From Lachnospiraceae bacterium (lineage in GTDB: Bacteria > Bacillota > Clostridia > Lachnospirales > Lachnospiraceae): a stretch of 10,840 nucleotides of DNA. Below are positions 1 through 6,642 of the stretch, in pieces. Where the stretch lies: the NCBI GenBank assembly GCA_017477005.1, contig JAFUXY010000204.1:1-10840 (forward strand), given 5' to 3'. A model generated the notes under the pieces. That model had not been told where the DNA came from. It saw only the letters and a program-made list of their open reading frames with translations, and made no database searches. Position 1 is the stretch's first letter, and the number at the start of each line of letters is the position of its first letter. Position numbers and translations under genes: made by a program.

Positions 1-102
1 CTGCTCCTGGTAGATTATTGAACAAAAAACGGGAATCAGGAGAATGCATCCTTCGAGCTTCATGACGGTTCCCAGGACGTAGATGATCATAGAAAGATTC
101 AT
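1..102 (-). CDS. trkH: Potassium uptake protein TrkH, N-terminal fragment
   Basis: Only the first 34 codons are present; the gene continues beyond the left edge. TrkH is the membrane-embedded K+-translocating subunit of the Trk uptake system, gated by the cytoplasmic TrkA ring. The visible part starts MNLSMIIYVLG and continues as a hydrophobic first membrane segment with the typical early LEG and LLIP motif of TrkH/KtrB proteins. The ATG at 100-102 is preceded by AGGA at a good distance, and it lies only 10 bp after the trkA stop on the same strand, so the two are almost certainly one operon. The assignment rests on a short N-terminus plus the trkA context. Confidence 0.8.
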   Translation of the reverse strand, partial: MNLSMIIYVLGTVMKLEGCILLIPVFCSIIYQEQ

Positions 103-112
103 AATCTGTTCC

Positions 113-1516
113 TCATGCCAAAATATCCAAAATATCGGAAAAACCTTTGTGCGTCGTGACAACCATAACAGAGTCGCCGACCTCGATCGTGTCAGATCCC
201 AAGGGGAACAACACCTTCCCATGTCGGCTGATCAGCGGGATCATCAGATCCGGCTTCAGATGAAGCGTGCGAATGGGCTTGCCCGTAATAGACGCGGAGG
301 ATTCATCGATATTGAATTCGATGCATTCGACCTGCTGCTCATAAAGCTGCGTCAGCGTTTCGATTTTGTTGCTTTCCAACGAGGCCCGGCGGGCTCTTGC
401 ATAGGCGATGATCGCCTCTGCGGTCAGGTAACGGGGATAAACGACCGAGCCGAGATCCAAAGACCGCAGCACACTTTTGAACGAAAAACGATCGATTTTC
501 GTCACTACCTTGGCCGTAGAGACTTGTTTCGCATTCAATGTCAGAATAATATTTTCCTCGTCGATCCCCGTCAACGGCACAAAGGCTTCCGTGGAAGAAA
601 GCTCTTCTTCATGGAGCAAGGATTCGTCGGTGCCGTCGCCGTGGATGATGATGGCGTCAGAGAGCTCTTCGCTGAGAAATTCGCAGCGGGCACGGTTTTG
701 TTCAATGATCTTGACCGCAATATGGTCGGCGAGCAAGAGCTTTGAAAGATAAAAAGAACATTTTCCGCCGCCCACGATCAGACAGTTTTTCACGGCGCCG
801 GATTCGATGCCGATATGAGACAGGCATATCTTGCTCTGTGCAAAGCTGCAGACGAAGGCTACGATGTCGTTTTCCCGGAACAAAAAATCACCGTTCGCAA
901 TATGCACGATGTTGTTTCGTTCGATGGCGCAAAACAGCATCGGATCCTTGTACTGCTGGTTGTATTCCGCCACCGTCATACCGATGATCGGACTCCCCGC
1001 CGATAGCTTGACGCGGATCAGCCTGGCCTGTCCATGTGCGAAAGGCGTCACTTCCAAAGCGCCGGGCATCGACAGCAGATGGGCAATTTCCATAGCGGCC
1101 GATTGCTCTGGATTGATAATCATAGCCAGTCCGAGGCGATCCCGCAGGAAGTTGGATTCAGCACTGTAATCCGGCGTACGAACCCTCGCAATCGTCGCGC
1201 AGTTCCACACCTGCTTGGCGACCGTGCAGCAGAGCAGATTCAGCTCGTCGGATTCCGTCACGGCGATCAGGAGATCCGCCTTGTGGATACCGGCATCCTG
1301 CTGAACCTGAAACGAAGCGCCGTTTCCGACGATCCCCATGATATCATAGAGACCGGTCATTTCCTCAACAACGGAGGCATCCTGATCGACCAAGGTAATG
1401 TCGTTTCCTTCGCTGCACAACACGTCGACCAAGGCCTGTCCAACCTTGCCGCAGCCCACGATGATGCATTTCAACGGGGGCTTTGTTTTGGGGGTGGAAT
1501 TTCGGAATCCAAACAT
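113..1516 (-). CDS. trkA: Trk system potassium uptake protein TrkA
   Basis: 467-residue peripheral membrane protein that binds NAD(H) and nucleotides and gates the TrkH channel. The layout is the full TrkA duplication: RCK_N Rossmann domain 1 (about 15-140) with glycine motif GCGKVG at 21-26 and acidic D44 ending strand 2; RCK_C 1 (about 155-235); RCK_N 2 (about 243-375) with GGGKCS at 249-254, where the usual third glycine is serine, and acidic E272; and RCK_C 2 (about 388-467). The length matches classical two-repeat TrkA rather than single-repeat KtrA. The ATG is preceded by AGGAGAG at 5 bp. The gene has its own SigA promoter, and trkH follows 10 bp downstream. Confidence 0.95.
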   Translation of the reverse strand: MFGFRNSTPKTKPPLKCIIVGCGKVGQALVDVLCSEGNDITLVDQDASVVEEMTGLYDIMGIVGNGASFQVQQDAGIHKADLLIAVTESDELNLLCCTVAKQVWNCATIARVRTPDYSAESNFLRDRLGLAMIINPEQSAAMEIAHLLSMPGALEVTPFAHGQARLIRVKLSAGSPIIGMTVAEYNQQYKDPMLFCAIERNNIVHIANGDFLFRENDIVAFVCSFAQSKICLSHIGIESGAVKNCLIVGGGKCSFYLSKLLLADHIAVKIIEQNRARCEFLSEELSDAIIIHGDGTDESLLHEEELSSTEAFVPLTGIDEENIILTLNAKQVSTAKVVTKIDRFSFKSVLRSLDLGSVVYPRYLTAEAIIAYARARRASLESNKIETLTQLYEQQVECIEFNIDESSASITGKPIRTLHLKPDLMIPLISRHGKVLFPLGSDTIEVGDSVMVVTTHKGFSDILDILA

Positions 1517-1549
1517 AGTGACTCTCCTGAAGATTTTCCTTAAAAATTG

Positions 1550-1562
1550 TGCCCTCAGGGCA
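1550..1562 (-). promoter_or_regulatory. Hairpin at the 5' end of the trkA transcript
   Basis: TGCCC-TCA-GGGCA is a perfect 5-bp inverted repeat with a 3-nt loop. It begins about 2-3 nt after the start site predicted from the trkA -10 box. It could stabilise the 5' end of the mRNA or act as a small operator; sequence alone does not decide. Confidence 0.45.
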
Positions 1563-1570
1563 TGAACTGT

Positions 1571-1599
1571 ATTCTAGTTTAATCTTTTTTCTCTGTCAA
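1571..1599 (-). promoter_or_regulatory. SigA promoter of trkA-trkH
   Basis: Read on the minus strand: -35 TTGACA (1594-1599), a 17-bp spacer, and -10 TAGAAT (1571-1576). This is a near-consensus vegetative promoter about 55 bp upstream of the trkA start codon. Confidence 0.88.
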
Positions 1600-1652
1600 T
1601 AGCAAAATTTCCCGTAAAAATAGAGGAAATACCCCTCAACAACAATAGAAAT

Positions 1653-1680
1653 AAAAAGGGACCCCTTTGCGTGGAGTCCC
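1653..1680 (-). terminator. Intrinsic terminator after the FliD-C-like gene
   Basis: On the minus strand GGGACTCC pairs with GGGGTCCC (8 bp, one G-T wobble) around a 7-nt loop and is followed by TTTTTATTT. It lies about 57 bp beyond the stop of the upstream gene and before the trkA promoter, so it separates the two transcription units. Confidence 0.87.
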
Positions 1681-1736
1681 TGGGAGGAGAAAACGAACTA
1701 GCTGTAATCAAGGAACGATATGGCATATCTGGCTCC

Positions 1737-2255
1737 TTAAACAGCGATATCAACATGTTTTGAGATTTTTTTGGCGATATCGGACAACTCTTTGGCGTAA
1801 TCCGAATCTTTTCCGATAATCTCTTTGTACTTCGACGACGAAATGTTGTTGATTGCTGAATTTTTGATATTCATATATCCTTTGTCATCGAAGGTAATAC
1901 CATAATCCGACAATTTGTCCGCATGCTCGGATGAGACTTTTTTCATCTGCTTTGTCAGAGCCGAAATGGATTTATTCTGGCTCGCAGAACCGGACTCAAT
2001 CGAGAAATTGTAGGCGTCCTGAAACGCCTTCATCGTATTGAAGAGATTGGTCTTCTTGTCTTCATCGTCGTCTTTGATGCTGTCCAAATCGAGATCAGCG
2101 ATCCTCGCAAGTCCCTTGCGCAAGGCTGTTGAGTCCGCCTGCGTCAGCTTGCCCGAAGAGAAATTTCCCCGGTCGCCCTTTTTTGTCACCTCGGTATTTC
2201 CCATATAGATGACGCGAAGATAATGATTGTTTGTCACAGAAAAAGATGATGCCAT
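1737..2255 (-). CDS. Small protein resembling the FliD C-terminal region, probably flagellum-associated
   Basis: 172 residues, no signal peptide or membrane segment, lysine- and serine-rich. The second half (about 75-165) follows the pattern of the FliD (flagellar cap, HAP2) C-terminal region: a helix with an AYN motif (QDAYNFS), a long helix with short hydrophobic spacing, then LSDYGITFDDKGYMNI, matching the FliD pattern of L..GI..d.dG.l.i, and a final amphipathic helix. FliD proteins are usually far longer, so this is not a cap protein itself. The ATG at 2255 is preferred over one 12 codons upstream because GGAG sits 7 bp before it. A SigD-type promoter upstream independently supports a motility role. 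A dedicated terminator makes it monocistronic. The exact function is unknown; the FliD likeness is from motif reading only. Confidence 0.65.
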   Translation of the reverse strand: MASSFSVTNNHYLRVIYMGNTEVTKKGDRGNFSSGKLTQADSTALRKGLARIADLDLDSIKDDDEDKKTNLFNTMKAFQDAYNFSIESGSASQNKSISALTKQMKKVSSEHADKLSDYGITFDDKGYMNIKNSAINNISSSKYKEIIGKDSDYAKELSDIAKKISKHVDIAV

Positions 2256-2296
2256 AGCTTTTCTCCATCCTTGTGTGATGTTTCCCTTCACTGTAT

Positions 2297-2324
2297 GTAT
2301 CGGCAGGAAACATGGAATAGATTA
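2297..2324 (-). promoter_or_regulatory. SigD (sigma-28) promoter of the FliD-C-like gene
   Basis: Minus strand: -10 GCCGATAC (2297-2304) matches seven of eight bases of the flagellar GCCGATAT box, and a TAAT -35 element (2321-2324; consensus TAAA) lies 16 bp upstream. The box ends about 41 bp before the start codon. No comparably good SigA promoter was seen here. Confidence 0.65.
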
Positions 2325-2348
2325 CCCTTTCTTTAGAAAAAATCACAT

Positions 2349-2392
2349 GGTTTTTGAGGAAATACGATTAAATCCGCGCTTCCTCAATCCAG
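2349..2392. repeat. Dispersed 44-bp repeat, copy 1
   Basis: 38 of 44 bases are identical to 9246-9289 in the same orientation. TTGAGGAA (2354-2361) and TTCCTCAA (2380-2387) form a perfect 8-bp inverted repeat with an 18-nt loop. The last two codons and the TGA of galK lie inside it. It may be a REP-like intergenic element or an insertion-element end; no transposase is nearby. Confidence 0.75.
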
Positions 2393-3625
2393 GCAAACAG
2401 CGCCGGTCTGCCGAATGTTCATAGGATAGACATTCTCTCTGCCATAATATTGGCTCATGAAATCCACATAGGCGGCTTCGTCCTCCTTCGGAATCACGGT
2501 TTGGATCACGCCCGCGAAGCCACCGCCGTGGACGCGGCAGATGCCCTTGCCCGTTTCAGAGAGGAAGTGGCGGGTCAGCGCAAGCGCGAGCGCGATCGGC
2601 TGCTCAGTGGGATCCTCTGCCAAAAAGCAGTTCTGCAGCAGCTCATAGGAAGACCGCCCTGAAGTGTCCATCAGCTCCAAAATCGCTGCAAGATCTTTTT
2701 CTTCCACCTTCTTGGCCATCGCCTGCACCCGGTTTGTCTCTGAGAAGAAATGCATTGCCCGAAGCACGGCGCGGTCGTTCGACACGGACTCCTTGACCTT
2801 GTTCAATTCCGAAAGGAAGGAAGGGCCATCGACCTCGCAGAGCCGTTCCTTTCCAAAATATTTCGCCACGGAGAACATCTCATTTGGCACAGCCGAATAT
2901 TCGGCGGAGAGGTCGGCGTGGCCTTTTCCAGTGTTGGTAATCACCATTGTGTAGCCGTATTCATCGAAACCGAATGGGATTTTCTCGTATTGAATCTCAT
3001 CGGCAAAATCCAGCAAAATGGGACCGCCCACGGCGCAGGCCATCTGATCCATCCGGCCGGACGCCTTGTTCCACCAAACATTTTCGCCGTACTGTCCAAT
3101 GATTGCGTAGTCGCTGAAGGACATCTTTCCATCATTGAAAAAGGTGTTGATCATTGTGGCAACAAGCATTTCAAAGGAGGCGGAAGAAGAAACACCGGCC
3201 GCTGCGATCACGTTGGTCGAGGCGTAGAGATTGAAGCCCCCCACGGAAAAGCCTCTCTCGCGGGCGCATTCGACCATTCCTGCGACCAGGCTCTGCGTTC
3301 CGTTTTCTTTTTCTACTTCGCTGATCTTGTCCAGATGGATCGAAAAAGCCGGATATCCCGCGCTGACGATTTCAATCGTGTCACTGTTGTTGGGCGCGGC
3401 GACGCCGATCGTATCCAGATTGATGGAAGCGGCGATCACCTTCCCGCCATTGTGGTCTGTGTGGTTTCCGATGATCTCTGTCCGGCCCGGCGCCGTGAAA
3501 AAGGAAACCTCTGCTTCGCCGAAGCGCTCGGCATAGTCCTTGCACAGTGCGTCAAACCGTTCGCCTGCCTCCTTTGCCAGTGATCCATAAACCTTTTGCA
3601 AAGTGTCCTCGCTGATTTTTTTCAT
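2384..3625 (-). CDS. galK: Galactokinase (GHMP kinase family)
   Basis: 413 residues, usual galactokinase length. It phosphorylates galactose at O1 with ATP, the first committed step of the Leloir pathway, in the cytoplasm. All three family motifs are present: the sugar-binding signature GRTEIIGNHTDH (47-58), the ATP-loop AAAGVSSSAS (141-150), and the C-terminal glycine motif RVHGGGFAGV (364-373). The probable catalytic base is D193 in RMDQ, with R48 as its expected partner. The canonical GEHTDY motif is GNHTDH here, so the glutamate that normally contacts the sugar is N54; substrate preference may differ. The start MKKISED is chosen because AAGGAGAG precedes it; the frame stays open 20 codons upstream, but that part overlaps the leader. 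It stands alone, without galT or galE, divergent from the ligase operon. Its stop lies inside a dispersed repeat. Confidence 0.88.
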   Translation of the reverse strand: MKKISEDTLQKVYGSLAKEAGERFDALCKDYAERFGEAEVSFFTAPGRTEIIGNHTDHNGGKVIAASINLDTIGVAAPNNSDTIEIVSAGYPAFSIHLDKISEVEKENGTQSLVAGMVECARERGFSVGGFNLYASTNVIAAAGVSSSASFEMLVATMINTFFNDGKMSFSDYAIIGQYGENVWWNKASGRMDQMACAVGGPILLDFADEIQYEKIPFGFDEYGYTMVITNTGKGHADLSAEYSAVPNEMFSVAKYFGKERLCEVDGPSFLSELNKVKESVSNDRAVLRAMHFFSETNRVQAMAKKVEEKDLAAILELMDTSGRSSYELLQNCFLAEDPTEQPIALALALTRHFLSETGKGICRVHGGGFAGVIQTVIPKEDEAAYVDFMSQYYGRENVYPMNIRQTGAVCLD

Positions 3626-3668
3626 CTTGTTTTCTCTCCTTCCCCTTTCGTGAAAACTGTAATAACCC

Positions 3669-3684
3669 TGCGGCCGTTGCCGCA
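3669..3684 (-). promoter_or_regulatory. Hairpin or operator in the galK leader
   Basis: TGCGGC-CGTT-GCCGCA is a perfect 6-bp inverted repeat with a 4-nt loop, starting about 3 nt after the start site predicted from the galK -10 box. The position suits either an operator or a 5'-terminal RNA stem. Confidence 0.5.
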
Positions 3685-3693
3685 TTACCTTCT

Positions 3694-3722
3694 ATTATAG
3701 GTTTTGGAGGGACGAGTTTCAA
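3694..3722 (-). promoter_or_regulatory. SigA promoter of galK
   Basis: Minus strand: -35 TTGAAA (3717-3722), a 17-bp spacer, and a perfect -10 TATAAT (3694-3699). It is 69 bp upstream of the chosen galK start, which also supports that start. Confidence 0.87.
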
Positions 3723-3745
3723 TCCCTTCTTTCAAAGAAAAACGC

Positions 3746-3774
3746 TTTACAAGAATAAAAAGGATTTCTATAAT
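3746..3774 (+). promoter_or_regulatory. SigA promoter of the gamma-glutamyl ligase operon
   Basis: -35 TTTACA (3746-3751), a 17-bp spacer, and a perfect -10 TATAAT (3769-3774), 50 bp before the start codon at 3825. Its -35 box is 23 bp from the divergent galK -35 box, so one bound regulator could affect both. Confidence 0.87.
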
Positions 3775-3824
3775 GAAGATGGTTCACTGGAAAGATAGAA
3801 CGAAATAGGAAAGGATCGTTTTGT

Positions 3825-5033
3825 ATGGGTGATTGGAAGGATTCTCTGAAGCATTTTTTTGAGAACGAAGCGAAAGAGGGCAGCGCATCCCTGCTCGGCG
3901 TCGAGGTGGAGCATTTCATCGTGGATGCGGAGGACAAGACGGCGGTTCCCTATGCGGGAGAACGAGGAGTGGAGCAGGTACTAGTCCGTCTGATGGAGCG
4001 CTATCCGGATGCAAAGAGGGTAGCCGGAGAGTCCCTGCTGGGATTTTCGGTGCCGGATTTTTCGATTACGCTCGAGCCTGCCGCGCAGCTTGAGATCAGC
4101 ATAGCGCCGATAAGGTCGATTCGAGAAATTGGCGAAATCTATCAGAGCTTTTCCGAGACGCTTTCCGCAGTGCTTTCGGAATTTGGCTATGAGGCCAGGA
4201 ATGTCGGGTGCCAGCCAGTCAGCAAGGTGGAGCAGCTTGCGCTGATCCCCAAAAAACGCTATGAATGGATGGATGCGCATTTCAAGTCCTTCGGGACAGG
4301 CGGCATGGAAATGATGAGGGGGACGGCTTCTTTGCAGGTGTCGATCGATTACGAGTCCGAGGAGGATTTTCGAAGCAAGATCCAGGCGGCGTATTTTTTC
4401 GGCCCCTTGCTGAAGATGTTTTGTGACCATTCTCCGACGTTTCAGGGGGAGCCGCTATATACCCATCTCAAACGCACCGATATCTGGCGGCGGGTGGATC
4501 CTTTGCGATGCGGTATTCTGCCGGGCATTTTTTCGGAATCTTTTGGCTTCGCGGATTATGTTGAATTTTTGGGAAAGATGCCGCCGATTTTTCTGGAGCA
4601 GGGAGAAGAGATGCAGCGGACCGGGACGCAAACTGTCGCCGAGCTGTTTGCGGGAAGACCGATGAAGGAGGAGGAAATCGGGCACATCCTTTCGATGGCT
4701 TTTCCAGACGTGCGCTTGAAACAATATCTGGAAATCCGCTTCGCCGATTCGGTGGAGCTGCCGATGGTTTTGGCGTACTGCGCGTTGATCCGGGGGCTGC
4801 TGTATTCAAAGGAGGGACTAGCCTTCGCGCGGGAGCAGATTTCTTCTATGAGATTGACCGAGAAGGATATCTGCTGTAGCGAAGACGCTTTGATGCTGGA
4901 TGGTTGGCGCGCCAACGTCTACGGAAGAAGCGCCTTGGAGTGGGCGAGAAGCATGCTCAAGTTGGCTCGTCATTCCATTTCAAAAGAGGAGAAGGGCTTT
5001 TTGGATGTTTTCGAGCAAATGCTGGATGAATGA
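3825..5033 (+). CDS. Glutamate-cysteine ligase-like protein, GCS2 family
   Basis: 402-residue cytoplasmic enzyme of the GCS2/carboxylate-amine ligase fold (glutamine-synthetase-like), the group that includes plant and alphaproteobacterial glutamate-cysteine ligase and EgtA. The expected reaction is ATP-dependent coupling of the glutamate gamma-carboxyl to cysteine or another amine. Visible signature elements are GVEVEHF (25-31) with metal-binding glutamates, EPAAQLEIS (84-92), MRGTASLQVSIDY (164-176) and YLEIRFADS (301-309), comparable to the YLE.R.AD motif of the plant-type enzymes. The start ATG follows AGGAAAGGA, and a strong SigA promoter is 50 bp upstream. The next gene, 78 bp downstream, encodes an ATP-grasp ligase, so the product is probably passed on for a second ligation. 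The acceptor substrate cannot be read from the sequence; cysteine is the family default, so no gene symbol is given. Confidence 0.82.
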   Translation: MGDWKDSLKHFFENEAKEGSASLLGVEVEHFIVDAEDKTAVPYAGERGVEQVLVRLMERYPDAKRVAGESLLGFSVPDFSITLEPAAQLEISIAPIRSIREIGEIYQSFSETLSAVLSEFGYEARNVGCQPVSKVEQLALIPKKRYEWMDAHFKSFGTGGMEMMRGTASLQVSIDYESEEDFRSKIQAAYFFGPLLKMFCDHSPTFQGEPLYTHLKRTDIWRRVDPLRCGILPGIFSESFGFADYVEFLGKMPPIFLEQGEEMQRTGTQTVAELFAGRPMKEEEIGHILSMAFPDVRLKQYLEIRFADSVELPMVLAYCALIRGLLYSKEGLAFAREQISSMRLTEKDICCSEDALMLDGWRANVYGRSALEWARSMLKLARHSISKEEKGFLDVFEQMLDE

Positions 5034-5111
5034 ATGAATGGCTAGAATGGTTCCGTTCCCAGCGGATTCAAATACGAAACGATATCGGAGGACAAACAAG
5101 GAGGAAGATCG

Positions 5112-6455
5112 ATGAGATTACAAGAACAGGTTTTTGAAGCTTACCAGTCGCATATAAACGCCCACCCGGAAGAGAACCGCCGGGGCGCTATGGCGATGAA
5201 GGACGCGATGGAGCATTCGCCGTTGTTTTGGAACAATATGTTGGACAAAACCGTGTATATACCGAAGGTATTCGACGAAGAAACGATCCACCAATTTGAA
5301 AAGATTGTGGAGACGGGCTGCGGGATTTTTGAAAAGGTCATCAAAGCCTATCGTACGGACGAGGATTACCGCAAGTTGTTTCCGTTTTCCAAGAAACTAG
5401 AAGAGTTGATTCTTCTACCAACTCCTTACAAAGGCTCCTTGCCGATCGCAAGGCTCGATATTTTCTACCATGAAGATACCGGAGATTTCAAATTCTGTGA
5501 GATCAACACCGACGGCACGGCGGCCATGCTCCGGGATTTGGAGATTCGAAAAGCGTTGATCTGCAATCCCGCCCACCAAGCTGTGATCCGGGATTTCGAT
5601 CTGCAGCCCTTCGAATTGTTTGATAGCTGGGTGCAGACCTTCAACGCTCTGTATCAGACCTATGAAAAGAAAAAGGACAAGCCGAATATCGCCATTGTCG
5701 ATTTTCTGGAAAATGCGACGCTGCGGGACTTCGAGGAGTTTGCCCGGCGTTTCCAGGCAGCCGGATTCAACTGCGAGATCTGCGACATACGGAGGCTGAA
5801 ATACGAGAACCACGTTTTGCTTTCGGAGGCCGGTTATCCGATTGACGCGATCTACAGGCGAGCCGTGACGGCGGATATTGTGGATCATTACGATGAAGTA
5901 TCGGATTTTCTAAATGCGGTACGAGACGACGCGGTCTTTTTGGCGGGCGCCTTTGAGACCCAATTGATCCATACCAAATGGCTCTTCTACGTGCTGCATC
6001 ACGCAAAAACAAAGGCCATTTTGACCGAAGATGAGTGGTCGTTTGTGGAGGCGCATGTGCCGCTGACGGTGGAATTTTCAGAGGATTACATTCGTTTGGA
6101 AGAAGTGCTTGAAAAGAAGGATGATTATATGCTCAAGCCGATGGATGCCTATGCCTCCAAGGGTGTTTATGCGGCAGGACGCGAATGCACGGCCGAGGAA
6201 TGGGAAAGCACGGCGCGCGCGCTCTATGGAAAGGGGTATATCTGCCAGGAATACTGCGCGCAATATATGACCGAAAACATCGATTTTGCCTGGGGAGATG
6301 GAGAATGGAGTCCGTTCATCAATATGCCCGGTCTCTATGCGTACAACGGGAAATTCGCCGGGATCCTGATGCGGATGGCGTGCCAGGAGCGGATCATCGT
6401 CGCCCATGAAAATGAACGAACGGCGGCGGTGTTCGTGGTGAAGGGGAAGAAATAA
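5112..6455 (+). CDS. ATP-grasp ligase, glutathionylspermidine synthase-like
   Basis: 447 residues, no signal peptide. The motif order fits the glutathionylspermidine synthetase-type (circularly permuted) ATP-grasp fold: RLDIFYHEDTGDF with R114 and D116, then FCEINTDGTAAML with the Mg/ATP-type residues E130, N132 and D134, a nucleotide-binding lysine in MLKPMDAYASKGV (K342-P343), ICQEYC (Q379-E380), and a closing G.YAYNGKFAGILMRM segment. Members form amide bonds through an acyl-phosphate intermediate. In E. coli Gsp the amidase domain is separate, and it is absent here. The ATG has an excellent AAGGAGG 7 bp upstream. It is co-transcribed with the GCS2-type ligase, which suggests that it extends a gamma-glutamyl (perhaps gamma-Glu-Cys) product with an amine or amino acid. 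It is unlike classical GshB or the bifunctional GshF. Exact substrates are unknown. Confidence 0.75.
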   Translation: MRLQEQVFEAYQSHINAHPEENRRGAMAMKDAMEHSPLFWNNMLDKTVYIPKVFDEETIHQFEKIVETGCGIFEKVIKAYRTDEDYRKLFPFSKKLEELILLPTPYKGSLPIARLDIFYHEDTGDFKFCEINTDGTAAMLRDLEIRKALICNPAHQAVIRDFDLQPFELFDSWVQTFNALYQTYEKKKDKPNIAIVDFLENATLRDFEEFARRFQAAGFNCEICDIRRLKYENHVLLSEAGYPIDAIYRRAVTADIVDHYDEVSDFLNAVRDDAVFLAGAFETQLIHTKWLFYVLHHAKTKAILTEDEWSFVEAHVPLTVEFSEDYIRLEEVLEKKDDYMLKPMDAYASKGVYAAGRECTAEEWESTARALYGKGYICQEYCAQYMTENIDFAWGDGEWSPFINMPGLYAYNGKFAGILMRMACQERIIVAHENERTAAVFVVKGKK

Positions 6456-6561
6456 TCTGAAGATTGCCCTGAGGTAGTACAAGTGAAGAGAGTTTAATAT
6501 GGTTTGTGGGGATGCCCGTGGTTGTCTGGCTGGAATGGCTGGATGGCTGCGGGTGTTTATG

Positions 6562-6607
6562 TTTACAAAATGGAAAAATACTGCAATCTAATATCGAGTA
6601 TGATACT
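6562..6607 (+). promoter_or_regulatory. Possible promoter and operator of the BlaI-type operon
   Basis: -35-like TTTACA (6562-6567) and -10-like TCTAAT (6587-6592) are separated by a long 19-bp spacer. Just downstream, at the expected start site, is the perfect palindrome AGTAT-G-ATACT (6597-6607), with another ATACT at 6578-6582. A palindrome there suits autoregulation by the BlaI-type repressor encoded 36 bp on, although it is not the TACA-TGTA type known for BlaI/MecI. An alternative -10 is GCCGATAT at 6614-6621. Confidence 0.4.
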
Positions 6608-6642
6608 AGTTATGCCGATATACAATGTTGAAGGGAGATACC

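Noticed and set aside
1574..1756. Small minus-strand frame (about 60 codons) after the FliD-C-like gene, with GGAG before MPYRSL
   Set aside because: It runs through the intrinsic terminator at 1653-1680 and into the trkA promoter, and the residues look random.
2750..3583. 277-codon plus-strand open frame opposite galK
   Set aside because: Antisense shadow of a galactokinase with all family motifs; no ribosome binding site or recognisable domain.
5027..5040. Tandem GAATGAATGAATG at the end of the GCS2-type gene
   Set aside because: About three 4-bp units; too short to call a meaningful repeat.
6456..6561. Terminator after the ATP-grasp gene
   Set aside because: I found no hairpin with a T tract here, only short GGCTGGA-like repeats (about 6525-6550).
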